Source: Lottia gigantea (Eukaryota > Mollusca > Gastropoda > Lottiidae). From it: a DNA stretch of 64,000 bases. The translations under genes were made by a program, and so were the position numbers. Positions within the stretch are counted from its first letter, which is position 1. Each line of letters opens with the position of its first letter. Below are positions 42,393-64,000 of the stretch, piece after piece. Below the pieces are notes generated by a model. The model saw nothing but the letters and a program-made list of their open reading frames with translations. It made no database searches and had not been told where the DNA came from. Location: NCBI RefSeq assembly GCF_000327385.1, contig NW_008709379.1, forward strand, positions 4,787,175 to 4,851,174, given 5' to 3'.

Positions 42393-45300
42393 ATGGCGGT
42401 GCCTGATGGTACGTACACGTGAAACAAGCATGGATTTTATGATGTTATCTGTCAAAATATATTCATTATCAACGCAAAAGACATGAATGGTTCTTCGTTC
42501 TCTTAGTTCGATAACAGTATTGCTGAACTAGAGGCATTGATGGATAGCACAGACTTTTTTTCTGAAGTGTCGAATCTAAAAATAGATATTTTTTTTTTAT
42601 CTGACTTAACTGACAAGATCTGCTATTACTAAAAAAAAGTAGAAGTTTGACAACAATGTCCATGACATGTTACATACAATCGAATAAGGCTTTGGCCGAG
42701 TTTCATGTTTATATTTTCGTTCTTCCTGATATACAGTGGATTAACCTATTTTCGTGGATATAAGGATTCAAGACCGAATTTCGACAAAGTTAAAAAAACG
42801 GAAAATTTTTTTTATGTCTTAGATGTTTCCTCAGATATTCTACAAAATAATTAAAATTGGTTTGTTTCGATTTTCTTTATGAATCTCTCACTTTGACCAA
42901 TATTTCATGAGCAACCAACTCGGCAATGGCGACAAAATGCGTACCGGTAACCTATTTTCGTGTACAATGTTTGAACTATAAATAAGTCGAGAAAAACACG
43001 TTGTATGGATACCGGGTGGAATAATTAACTTCTCATAGTATTTATCTTTAATATCAATTCGTTATAACTAGTGAAAATTCCTTGAAAGAACCACGATTTA
43101 AAAAAAAAAATAGTGACTGACAAAATAAGATACGTAGCTTGATTTATTGCTTAAAGTCACTGAAATAACATAAGAATATGGCCCACTTTGTGTTCCATAG
43201 AAATTTTCCGCTGACAAGGAATCCGCTAGTTGATCACGTGACTTCATTCGTTGGAATATATACTAGCAGACGACACTTGGAATTCTGATTGCAGCTAGGG
43301 ATTATAAGGAAATTCGGCCGATAAAAATAGTCACGTTTGATAATAACTGAAGTCCGCCATTTTGTATTTGTCAAAGTATACATTAATACATTTTACCTTG
43401 CTTGAAACTACTGGATTCATTCTACTAGCTGACATTGTACAGAAAACCCATGTTTATCAAAACAAGCAATGCGGAGGTCGCACATGTAAATTATTAATCC
43501 TTTCCGGAAATCCACGAAAAATAGGTTAGCACGAAATTAGGTTACTTGACTGTAATCATATCCAATGAAATTGTAATGTAAGCTTGCGATTAAGTATTTT
43601 GCATTGACCTTTCCCTTGGCTTTGTTGTCTGTAGATTGTATTGTATGATTTTTACTTTCATTTTAATCTCAATGACATTGACAAGATAAGATTTATTGGA
43701 TGTATATAAAAGTCTGTTGATCGCTAACTGATGCTATATTATTCTTCTGTCACTGTATCTTTGATTTCAATGTCATTATAATCACTGATGTTGACAAAGT
43801 GATGTATGGCAAAATCATTAACATGAATGAAGTAGTCTTAATTCCAGATGCTAGACAACCAAATACACAATTTCTTGCTCAATGACTGTGCTATGGATTG
43901 CTGATGTTGACGAATATTTATTATTAAAAGATAATTTGAAACACTCTACTGGTACAAGGGATGTTGCTGATATCGGAACTTTGAAGCTATTATAACTTGG
44001 GTTATACACCTGTCAAAGATGCTGAAATTTTTTAAGTGTAGGTTAAGTACGGTACCTAAGTTACCTACCTGGTCGTTGGAATAACTTTGCTTAATCAAAA
44101 CACATGTAGATCTGTTGTTTATTTTAGATGAAATTATCAAACGAAGTTTATTGATTGATGGAGAAGGTGGCAATGATAATAAAAGAATTAATAATTTACT
44201 TAAAATGTTTATTAGATGGACTGAATCTCCAGATGATGAAGACAGGTACATATTCCATTCACATATTCTATAAGCAGATAATATCAACAAATATTTTCTC
44301 CACAGAGAAAACTAAATGTGAATCGCTCATAGAGTAAACATAGATTCAATGCATATTTTCCCCTGGAGTAAATTAAAATGGTAAACCCTTATAGGGTGAA
44401 AATAAAATGTAAAACCACCAACAGAGTAAACGAAATGTGCAATTTGAAGCCCCTACAGAGTGAAAAGTAAAAATTAAGCTCATTACATTGTAAATGCATC
44501 CACATAATTTCATTTAGTTGATTTGGTTTATTTTAGCAATCTAGTTTATCAGAGAATTCTTTCAACATTGTCGCAATGTGAATATACTGTAGAAAAATCA
44601 ACAAGGGTTTACCATATGAACAAAGAGGAACAAGAAAATTATGAAAAACTTAGTCAACGAATTGGTGAGTAATGAAACAGTATTGGATAAAAAATACTCT
44701 CCATCATTAAAGAAGAAATAGTTGTAAAAAAAGCTGAAATAGCAAACAATATATGGGGCATTTGTATTATATTATAGTTTCTGTATTGAGATGAACACTA
44801 TGATGTTATATGTTGTTGTAAATTTTTTTATGGCACATTTTCTCACTCCACACAATATTATGTATAATCATGATTATAATTATTGAGTTGTGTTTTATTG
44901 GATTCAAATATATTTTGCAGAGAAAAAGATAGAAGAAGCTACTGAAAAAATTGCTGAATGCAAAGTTGAATTACAACAAGCAAAACGTATTAGAAAAAAT
45001 AGACAAGGTCTGTAAACTTAAATACTTTTAAAAGAAATAAAGTGTCAAGTTATCTGAATCTGTGTCTTACATTTGTATAAATAAATTACAATTATGTGTA
45101 GTTAAAACCTTTTTAAAGGGGTTGTAAAGAAGTTTTTAAAATTTTTGATGTGTTTAATGTATTTTTACTGATAACTTCAATTTGCACCATTCAGAATTTC
45201 CATTTCGAAGTCTTTGGTTTGTGCAATTCCACTAAAACTAAGGCGTTTTATGATGGAATTGCAAGAACCACAGACATCGGAATGAAAATTGGAATGGTAC

Positions 45301-46875
45301 AAATTGATGCTATCAGTGTCTCCGATACACAAAAAGTTTATAAAACCTTTTTACAATCCCTTTAAATGGATCTTAATTTAGCTTGAAAATAATAACACAA
45401 AAGTCAAAATTTACTTATTTTACATTTTAATTCCTGAATGATATTCATGTATAACAGATCATCTTATTGAATATATAGTGAAATTTTTTCAGTTTGCATC
45501 CATTGCAAACAAGACTGTAATGTAACACCAATTGACAATTATTTTCATTTTTCTAGATAAGCTAAGTTTCAGAGCAATGACTAATTCAGAAATCTTTGGC
45601 ATGCAATCAACAGTCCTATATTAGATTTTCTATCTATGATACTTTTGTTTTGTGTTGTAGAATATGATGCCTTAGCTAAAGTAATCAACCAACACCCTGA
45701 TAGACAAGAAACATGGAAGTAAGTAATGCAAAAAAAATCCTTAAATTTTCTACTTACTAACTGAAAATGCTATGTTTGGTGCACACAAGAATCAATATTT
45801 TTCTCAATGTTCAATGCTATGCTCAGTACAATGAGTTCATCCTCTATTTCAATTGTCATTTGAGTCATAAGGAGATGAATAGAATCAAACTTTTCTCAAC
45901 CAATTGAAGATCTTATCATAAACCTCCAGGAAAACAAACTTTAAGCTGTATAATACTTATAACGTAATTAATCTGAAGAGATATAGAATTTATATCCTGT
46001 TTATATACTTCTATTTTGTACTTGAAACAATACTTCAGGCAATTACAGAGCTTAGATGAAGAACTGAAAACTTTTACTGACAGAAAACAGAAATTAGAGG
46101 AAAAGGTGTGTTTTTGCTGTGTTTTTGAGTGCTAGTTTGGTTTATGCTGCTCAGTGAAGTTGCAGTATAGTCAATGCTTATCGGTCAAGTGGCATTTTTA
46201 CAATGCTGTTCTGTAAATTGGCAATGATGCAGTGTTATCAATGCTGTTCTGTCAAATGATAGCCTCTATAGTATTCATGTGAAGTGAATATAAATCAGAC
46301 AAGATTCTGAAATTGAAAATCTGATTGTGCCAGTGTGGATATTAGTTGTAAAATCATTAGACCACTCTTCACATGAGTTTTAAAACAGATCAGAGTAAAA
46401 GATATTCCATTCTGTTTAGAAAGGTTTGTGGGGTTACCTCCCTTTATACAGGTATATATATTAACTATTTTACTGATAATGTATTTTTAGCTTGATTTAA
46501 GACGAAAACAATTTTTGGTGTTAATAACAGCTATACATGAATTACAAGCTATTTTAGATGGTAAGTTACATTTGTCTGGTTAAGATATATTCTTGTTTAC
46601 ATTCTTATGTGAATAATTACCACCATATGGAATGTTGAAATGAAAGGCCTTAATCAATGCCATATATACCCTTCCATTGACATACTCACAAATTTTAAGT
46701 TTTCCAGGCTATTTTCATTGATGGTCAAGAATGCTGCATCATGGATTAGAGAACCTGAAATGATAAACATTATACAGTGTTCATAAATAATAACTTGTTG
46801 AATAATAAGAATGTGTTTATTACAGAGGATGATCATGAGGAAATGAAGAAGAATGAAGAGATGGATGTTAGCTAA
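42393..46875 (+). CDS. THOC7: THO complex subunit 7, complete, 8 coding exons
   Basis: THOC7 is a small coiled-coil subunit of the THO/TREX complex, which couples transcription to mRNA packaging and nuclear export. Coding exons: 42393-42408, 44128-44245, 44537-44664, 44921-45007, 45661-45718, 46039-46105, 46491-46560, 46826-46875; total 594 nt, 197 aa plus stop (human 204 aa). The first coding exon is only 16 nt (MAVPD plus one base). Conserved pieces match human in order: DDEIIKRSLLIDGEG, QRILSTLSQCEY, ENYEKLSQRI, KIAECKVELQQAKRIRKNRQ, EYDALAKVINQHPDRQET, and LDLRRKQFLVLITAIHELQ. Most of the protein from residue ~75 on is helical, coiled-coil type. Intron 1 carries a family B MITE (42734-43552) and intron 4 a family A MITE (45116-45362). 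It is head-to-head with ATXN7. Confidence 0.95.
42734..43552. mobile_element. 0.8-kb TA-target MITE (family B), copy 2
   Basis: Starts CAGTGGATTAACCTATTTTC and ends ...GGTTACTTGACTG; flanked by TA on both sides (42732-42733 and 43553-43554). Same orientation as copy 1 with small indels. Inserted in THOC7 intron 1. Confidence 0.88.
45116..45362. mobile_element. TA-target palindromic MITE (family A), complete copy
   Basis: Ends AAGGGGTTGTAAAGAAGTTT and the inverse of AACCTTTTTACAATCCCTT. Flanked by TA on both sides (45114-45115, 45363-45364). The interior is also an inverted repeat (ATTTGCACCATTCAGAATTT against AAAATTGGAATGGTACAAAT), so the whole 247 bp can fold on itself. It lies in THOC7 intron 4. 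Confidence 0.8.
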
Positions 46876-47727
46876 TCTGGCTGTAATCGTGATGTCTAAT
46901 GTAATTTGTCTTTTGATTGGCAGATGAAAAATGCACATGGCAATTAAGCAATATATATACATGATTATAATAGTGTGAATGTGAATATAAATCTTGGTAC
47001 AACTGTACCTTAAAAACACTGTTAATAGTTCAGTACAACAACACCAGTAAATAAAACAGTTTTCATTGACATAACTAGTTCACCTTAATGAGTATTATAT
47101 GTAAGATATTGTTGATCAGTCTCGTGTGATTTTTAATTCTCTTTTGATATTGAATGTTTGAATATTGTGGCTAAAATGTTAATCAATTATTACTTGTTCA
47201 TGAACACAAAATAATCGTAGCTTTGTTCATAAAGGCTAGGACATCAAAGTTCGTTGATTCATTGTTTATACTTCATCAACATCAGCTCTGACATATTTCA
47301 TTATTTGTCAACATATTTAACTGTCCATAAATTATAATAAAATCATATCAAAGCTATTAATTCTCTTCTCTTTTATCCCAATCAAGAATAGAGAAGAAGA
47401 ACATCAATTTCAGTTCAGTTGACATAGTTAGTAATGGCTTGACATTGTGAAGGTTTGTTTGACCCAGCCTTTTTTTTTCGATGTAAAGAACTAGCTAAAA
47501 AAAATGCCCAAATTATTCATTATCAAATTCAATCATATTCCTGTTATGAGAACCACAATGAAACATTGAAACTCATAGATATTCATAGTTTATTTATTTT
47601 GAAAGAGAATATTTTGGTTTGAATAACTAGCTATCTCCAGCAGGTGGTATTTGGGGTTTTGTGTTCGGAACATGTATATTAATTGCTTTGGTTTGGAAAC
47701 AAAACAGTCTCTCATAAATGCATTTTT
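46876..47727. other. THOC7 3' UTR and intergenic DNA
   Basis: AATAAA at 47050-47055 is a good candidate poly(A) signal, 175 bases after the stop. The remainder shows no gene or repeat I recognise. Confidence 0.5.
47050..47055 (+). terminator. Candidate THOC7 poly(A) signal
   Basis: Perfect AATAAA followed by a T-rich stretch (CAGTTTTCATTG), 175 nt beyond the THOC7 stop codon. Confidence 0.45.
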
Positions 47728-48731
47728 ATACGCCCACATGAAAATGTGGACGTATATTGCCGTCGCCCCTGTCCATTGGTCCATCGGTCCGTCAACATTT
47801 CTTGTGAACACAATAGAGACTACAGTTTTCAACTGATTTTAATGAAATTTGGTGTGATCATTTTTATTGATGAGGTCTTGGTCAAGTTCGAAACTGACGA
47901 TCTTTCGATGGGCGGTTTTTTAGTTATTGCCCTTGACTTAAGAAAAACGCCTCAAAATTTGTTTGTGAACACAATAGAGACTACAGTTTTTAACTGATTT
48001 TAATGAAATTTGGTGTGATCATATGTAATGATGATATCTTGGTCAAGTTCGAAATTGACAATCTTTTGATGAACGGTTTTTGAGTTATTGCCCTTGAATT
48101 AGGAAAAACACGTCAAAATTTGTTTGTGAACACAATAGAGATTACAGTTTTTAACTGATTTTAATGATATTTGGTGTGATCATTAATATTGATGATATCT
48201 TGGTCAAGTTTGAATTTGAAGATCTTTCGATGAATGGCTTTTGAGTTATTGCCCTTGACTTATGAAAAAAGTGTCAAAATTTGTTTGTGAACACAATAGA
48301 GACTACAGTTTACAACTGAATTGAATGAACTTTAGTGTGATCATTAATATTGATGAGATTTTGGTCAAGTTCAAATTTGATGATATTTCAATGAACGGTC
48401 TTTGAGTTATTGCCCTTGACTTAAGAAAAACGCATCAAAATTTGTTTGTGAGCACATTAGAGACTACAGTTTTCAAATGATTTTAATGAAACATGGTGTG
48501 ATCATGTATATTGATGCGAAAGTTTGATGTATTTGGATAATTGATATTGATTTTTAAAAATTTGGTGGAATTTCTCAGTAGAAATAAATGGCAGTAAATA
48601 TGTATATCAATGAATTCAAACTATTAAAATTTCTTTAATATGAGAAAATTCATACTGTAGTCACTAAAGACTGTTTTATCATTTCTGACAGCTGCCAGTG
48701 GGCGTATGTTACCTTACCTGGCAAGCTATCT
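47728..48731. repeat. 161-bp tandem-unit mobile repeat, copy with five units
   Basis: The left end is a hairpin, TACGCCCACAT / ATGTGGACGTA around GAAA, followed by a GTCGCCC...GGTCCGTCAACATTTC leader. Five tandem units follow, with ACACAATAGAG-type starts at 47808, 47969, 48130, 48291 and 48452, that is, exactly 161 bp apart each time. Each unit holds TTTGGTGTGATCAT, GATGA..TCTTGGTCAAGTT and GAGTTATTGCCCTTGA. The right end is a unique segment ending GCCAGTGGGCGTATGTTACC then TGGCAAGCTATCTT; GTGGGCGTAT is the inverse of the left ATACGCCCAC. No plausible protein. Non-autonomous; class unresolved. Confidence 0.8.
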
Positions 48732-48824
48732 TACAATTCAAGGGAAGTAAGTTGCTATTGAGCTTACTCTTAAACGTCTGGAGGTAATCAGTCCAACTAT
48801 ATGCCTACTTGTCAAACACCATCC

Positions 48825-48871
48825 GGTAATCAGTCTAACTGTATTTGCTATAAGCAGTTAGTCTGATTACC
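48825..48871. other. 17-bp hairpin within a small inverted/direct repeat cluster
   Basis: GGTAATCAGTCTAACTG pairs with CAGTTAGTCTGATTACC (one mismatch) around a 13-base loop. Further copies of GGTAATCAGT lie at 48783 and 48909, so this is the core of a small foldback repeat. Confidence 0.6.
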
Positions 48872-48919
48872 TCAAGATGTTTGACTAAAAACTATATGGC
48901 TACTACTCAAATGTCATCC

Positions 48920-49475
48920 GGTAATCAGTTTAAATATATTGCAACATTTAGTCATCGATTTTGCAAAAAGCTGCCGCTGGTGTGGACATAGTCAAGGACA
49001 GTGATGAAATTGGATTTGGATTTGCAACATATGTTTCTTTATTTGCTGATAGCACCTAACCCTCAAGAATGCAGGCTGTGGTACAAAAAACTACAAAAAA
49101 AGAAATTTTAATAAATACCCCTCTCTTTTTGACTAGATCTATATTTAGTTTATGTTGTAGAGATCAAATTGTAATTAAATATTTATTTTACCCTATATCT
49201 AATTTATTAACCATGGTTGTAGATACATTTTGTGTTATCTTATCGCCCAGAATGAACCTAATAGGGCCTACTCACGAAAATATATCTTATGTACCTCATC
49301 GTATACTTGTGTAGTCTGATCCATGTAAAATGAAGAGTTTATTTTTATTATTAGATTAAATATAAGCTATATAAAGGTAAACTTCTCTTATCATAGGCTT
49401 ATAAAAACAACTGTCAACTGTCTTTTTATAATTAGTCCTAATACATGTACTAGTTAATATTAATCTACTTATATA
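48920..49475. other. Intergenic spacer, nothing recognised
   Basis: Only an 81-codon ORF (49069-49314) without recognisable features; no repeat ends. Confidence 0.4.
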
Positions 49476-50287
49476 CAGTCGAGTAACCTAATTTCGTGGA
49501 AACCTATTATTCGTGGATTTTCGGAAATGATTAACAATTTACGTGAGCGACCTTGTGCGACCTCCGCATTAGTTTGTTTTAATAAACATGGGTTTTCTGT
49601 ACAATATCAGCTAATAGAATGAATCCAGTAGTTGCAAGCAAGGTAAAATGTATTAATGTATACTTTGAAAAATACAAAATGGCGGATTTCACTTATTACC
49701 AAACGTCACCATTTTTTATCGGCCGAATTTCATTATAATCCCGAGCGGTAATCGGAATTACAAATGTCGTCTGCTAGAATATAATCCAACGAATGAAGTC
49801 ACGTGATCAACTAGCGGATTCCGTGTCAGCACAAAATTTCTATGGAACACAAAGTGGACCATATTCTTATGTTGTTTCAGTGACTTTTAGCAATAAATCA
49901 CGCTACGTATCTTATTTTGTCAGTCACTATTTTTTTTTAAATCGTGGTTTTTTGAATGAATTGTCACTAGTTATAATGAATTGATATTAAAAATAAATAC
50001 TAAGAGAAGTTAATTATACCACCCGGTATCCACACAACGTGTTTATCTAGACTTATTTATAGATCAAACATTGTACACGAAAATAGGTGACGCATTCTGC
50101 CGCCGTTCCCGAGTTGATTGCTCATGAAATATGGGTCAAAGTGAAGGATTCATTAAGAAAATCGAAAGAAACCAATTTGTATTATTTTGTAGAATATCTG
50201 AGACATAAAATTTTTTTTTTCGTTTTTTTAACTTTGACGAAATTCGGTGTTGAATCCTTATATCCACGAAAATAGGTTACACCACTG
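49476..50287. mobile_element. 0.8-kb TA-target MITE (family B), copy 3 (inverted)
   Basis: Starts CAGTCGAGTAACCTAATTTC and ends with the inverse of CAGTGGTGTAACCTATTTTC; flanked by TA on both sides (49474-49475 and 50288-50289). It is the inverse of copies 1 and 2 and is closer to copy 1. The 63-codon ORF inside (49793-49984) has no transposase features. Confidence 0.88.
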
Positions 50288-50289
50288 TA

Positions 50290-50774
50290 TTGTCATAAGT
50301 CAACTAGGTCATAAAAACATTTATAAACTGTAAAAGTGGAAGTGGCTAACTTATTTAAGGTTTACGAATAATAATGGATATTTTTGTATATAGTTAGTAC
50401 TGAGGGACACGTACGGAGAACCACGTACCCGGCAATTTTCTGGTATTTCTGTGTTTCGCGGAATATTTTTCATATTTCCCACTATTTGGGTCAAAGGTCA
50501 ATTTGGCTGCTAGGCAACGACGTGGGGGGTAATGAAGCTATTCTGACAGTTCACTTTTTATGGAGTTGCAATAGTATATAGTTCTCTGAAAAGGCTATCT
50601 TTTAACACAGATCTATGATGTTTCAGTGACAATTATTTATCTTGAAATCTGTGATAAACAATATTGATATAGTCCAAGATGATTTTGGCAGTAGTGAATG
50701 CCTAATTACAATTTTACCTGGCGTAGAAATCTATGTCGTCATTCGTAAACAAGTGAATAGCAAGTACCTGCAAG
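50290..50774. promoter_or_regulatory. Upstream region of the FOXJ gene
   Basis: This short interval between the MITE and the forkhead start codon must contain the 5' UTR, unless an upstream non-coding exon exists. No TATA box stands out. The context of the ATG is CAAGATGG, close to the Kozak consensus. Confidence 0.4.
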
Positions 50775-62418
<11,644 letters not shown>

Positions 62419-62544
62419 GTTAGTACCTATAATAAGGCAAACTAAATGGTAGACCCTTTTGGAATTCCTGATAAACATGGAGAGTCTAAAGTTAACCTTG
62501 ATAAATTTTAAAGATATTAGAAGTAAATCCAAGAGCTTGATCTT

Positions 62545-62880
62545 GAAATATCTTGAGAAAACAGAGAGATAACCTTGAGAAAACGCAGATATAATCATGA
62601 GAAAACCTAAAGATAATCATGAGATTCCTATAGATAATCATGAGAAACTTGGAGATAATCTTGAGCAACCTGGAGGTAATCATGAGAAACCTAGAAATAA
62701 TCATGAGATTCCTAGAAATAATCTTGAGCAACCTAGAGATTATCATGGGCAACCTAGAGATAATCATGTGATTCCTAGAAATAATCATGAGAATCATAGA
62801 GATAATCATGAGAATCATAGAGATAATCTTGAGAATCATAGAGAGAATCATAGAGATAATCTTGAGAAAATGAAGAGATT
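62545..62880. repeat. 21-bp minisatellite open in a coding frame on both strands
   Basis: About 15 units of AGAGATAATCATGAGAATCAT type, period 21, best preserved from 62700 to 62850. As 21 is a multiple of three, a frame stays open on each strand: plus 62597-62935 (112 codons, HRDNHEN heptads) and minus 62492-62851 (LMIISR heptads). It starts ~125 bp after the last visible FOXJ exon. Probably an intronic or 3' array rather than a gene. Confidence 0.8.
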
Positions 62881-62939
62881 ATTTGGGAAAAAATTAGAGA
62901 AAGTCATAAGAAAACTTGTAGATAATCTCGATTAAAGCA

Positions 62940-64000
62940 TTCGGAAAAATTATGTAGTCAGAGTTATGTATATTAAATCTAGAAAGAAAAGACAATATTT
63001 GTGAAGAAATTATAACTGTATAATGAATATTGTTACACTTTTGATTTTAAGTCTACTGTTGTATGTATTATGATAATAATTCTTGAAGGGTCTACCATAA
63101 TGATAAAAAAAAATCTATAGATTTATAAGGGTAAAGGATTTTTATAACTCCGGGTTAAGGCTACATAATGAAGGTGTCATCCATTTTGCATGGCTTTTTA
63201 ATTAGGATTTTAATCCCCTTTAATTCTACATTATGTTGAATGTTACCCGTTATCTTTGCTCAATGATTATTTTAGATGTATCTTTGTCTGGGATAAAGGA
63301 ATCTGTAATAGCTCTCTATGTGGGTATTCTTAAACATGATCTATCCAATTTGAGAAAAGAAATAACTGAAAATTGCATGATGTATCGAATGCTTAGGTCT
63401 GATAGTTTATGAGTAGACTATGTCTGAAAGGAAATAATTTGATGTGCTGATACAGTTGCAATATTATGTTATGTTCAGCCAATCAATTGTAAGAGAATCT
63501 GTATATGATTATTTTGAGTTCGGATTTTTCAGCAAATCCCTTGAAAATATATAGATCTTATGCATGTTAATGTTAACAAGTAGATTTAATGTCAGCTTTC
63601 CTTTTCATATGCTCATATTATAATATGGCTGAATGTTGTCACCCCTGTCCCCCCCATATAAAAATACAGAATATTGCTTATGATCTGATCTTGATTTAAA
63701 CTTACACATTTCTTGATCTTTGTTGAAAAACTCCCAAAATTGAGCTTTGAAAATAAGCTTCATAAAAAATGGTGGTTTACAGTTTTAATCCTTTTCTAGA
63801 GGAAACTTGATCCCTATTCAGATCTTAGTTCTCAGTTGTGGGTCATAGATCACGATTTCAAGTGAAACATGATTTTTTTGTCAGATCAGAATAAACTTGA
63901 TTGATCTAGAGAAACCTGAGACCTATATTGCAAAGAATCTGCAACTGCAATTTAATTCAAAATTCTACAATAAAATTGCAGTGTTTGAATGTGTACTTTT
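62940..64000. other. Window end: FOXJ intron or downstream DNA
   Basis: No convincing exon. A TTATTTTAG acceptor-like site at 63268-63276 is followed by a phase-compatible open stretch ending at 63412, but its peptide (VSLSGIKESVIALYVGILK) has no resemblance to FOXJ proteins, so it is not annotated as coding. Confidence 0.4.

Noticed and set aside
47683-47997. 104-codon ORF across the start of the 161-bp element
   Set aside because: Not preserved in the second copy at 53433, and 161 is not a multiple of three; no protein motif.
49793-49984. 63-codon ORF inside the third 0.8-kb MITE as a possible transposase remnant
   Set aside because: No helix-turn-helix or DDE/DDD motif, and the frame is not kept in copies 1 and 2.
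63268-63412. Acceptor-like site and phase-compatible open stretch as the next FOXJ exon
   Set aside because: The peptide has no similarity to FOXJ2/3 C-termini and ends in a stop after 45 codons; chance cannot be excluded.

Overview
This 64 kb window is animal nuclear DNA: AT-rich, with split genes, short GT-AG introns (mostly 0.2-2 kb) and many small repeats. Gene content and repeat style point to a lophotrochozoan, most likely a marine mollusc. The argument for a mollusc is a dispersed repeat with a terminal hairpin and 'GAGTTATTGCCCTTGA'-like tandem units of the kind common in bivalve and gastropod genomes. The species cannot be named from the sequence.

Layout from left to right. (1) 1-4.7 kb: the last coding piece of an unidentified gene, an intronless 231-codon ORF of unknown function, a small possible ORF, and a 28-bp minisatellite present in two blocks. 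(2) 5.1-23.4 kb, minus strand: a complete 31-exon KDM5/JARID1/Lid histone H3K4 demethylase. Its joined exons total 5409 nt (1802 aa plus stop) without a frame break. (3) 25.0-28.3 kb, minus strand: a decayed Penelope-like retroelement (GIY-YIG endonuclease, reverse transcriptase, and an upstream SGNH-esterase-like region). (4) 28.5-34.6 kb: mostly transposon remnants (an 0.8-kb TA-target MITE, a 268-bp TTA-target MITE, a 161-bp-family fragment, a 26-bp minisatellite). (5) 34.6-42.1 kb, minus strand: a complete 11-exon ataxin-7 gene (SAGA complex). (6) 42.4-46.9 kb, plus strand: a complete 8-exon THOC7 gene (THO/TREX complex), head-to-head with ataxin-7 across a 280-bp promoter that carries a perfect CRE. 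The same head-to-head pair is found in human 3p14.1. (7) 47.7-50.3 kb: a 161-bp tandem-unit element and a third 0.8-kb MITE copy. (8) 50.8-62.4 kb or beyond, plus strand: a FOXJ2/FOXJ3-type forkhead factor whose introns hold a second 161-bp element, a GC-rich 64-bp repeat, a Jockey/CR1-like LINE fragment, several palindromic MITEs and a 21-bp minisatellite.

The genes share a theme of chromatin, transcription and mRNA export (KDM5 demethylase, SAGA deubiquitinase anchor, TREX subunit, forkhead factor). Only the ATXN7-THOC7 pair shows linkage that looks functional. No clearly new coding system was found. The best candidates for follow-up are the conserved bidirectional promoter, a GC-AG intron in ataxin-7, the strict 161-bp tandem-unit element, the SGNH-like region in the Penelope element, and a composite intronic element dense in AGGTCA half-sites.
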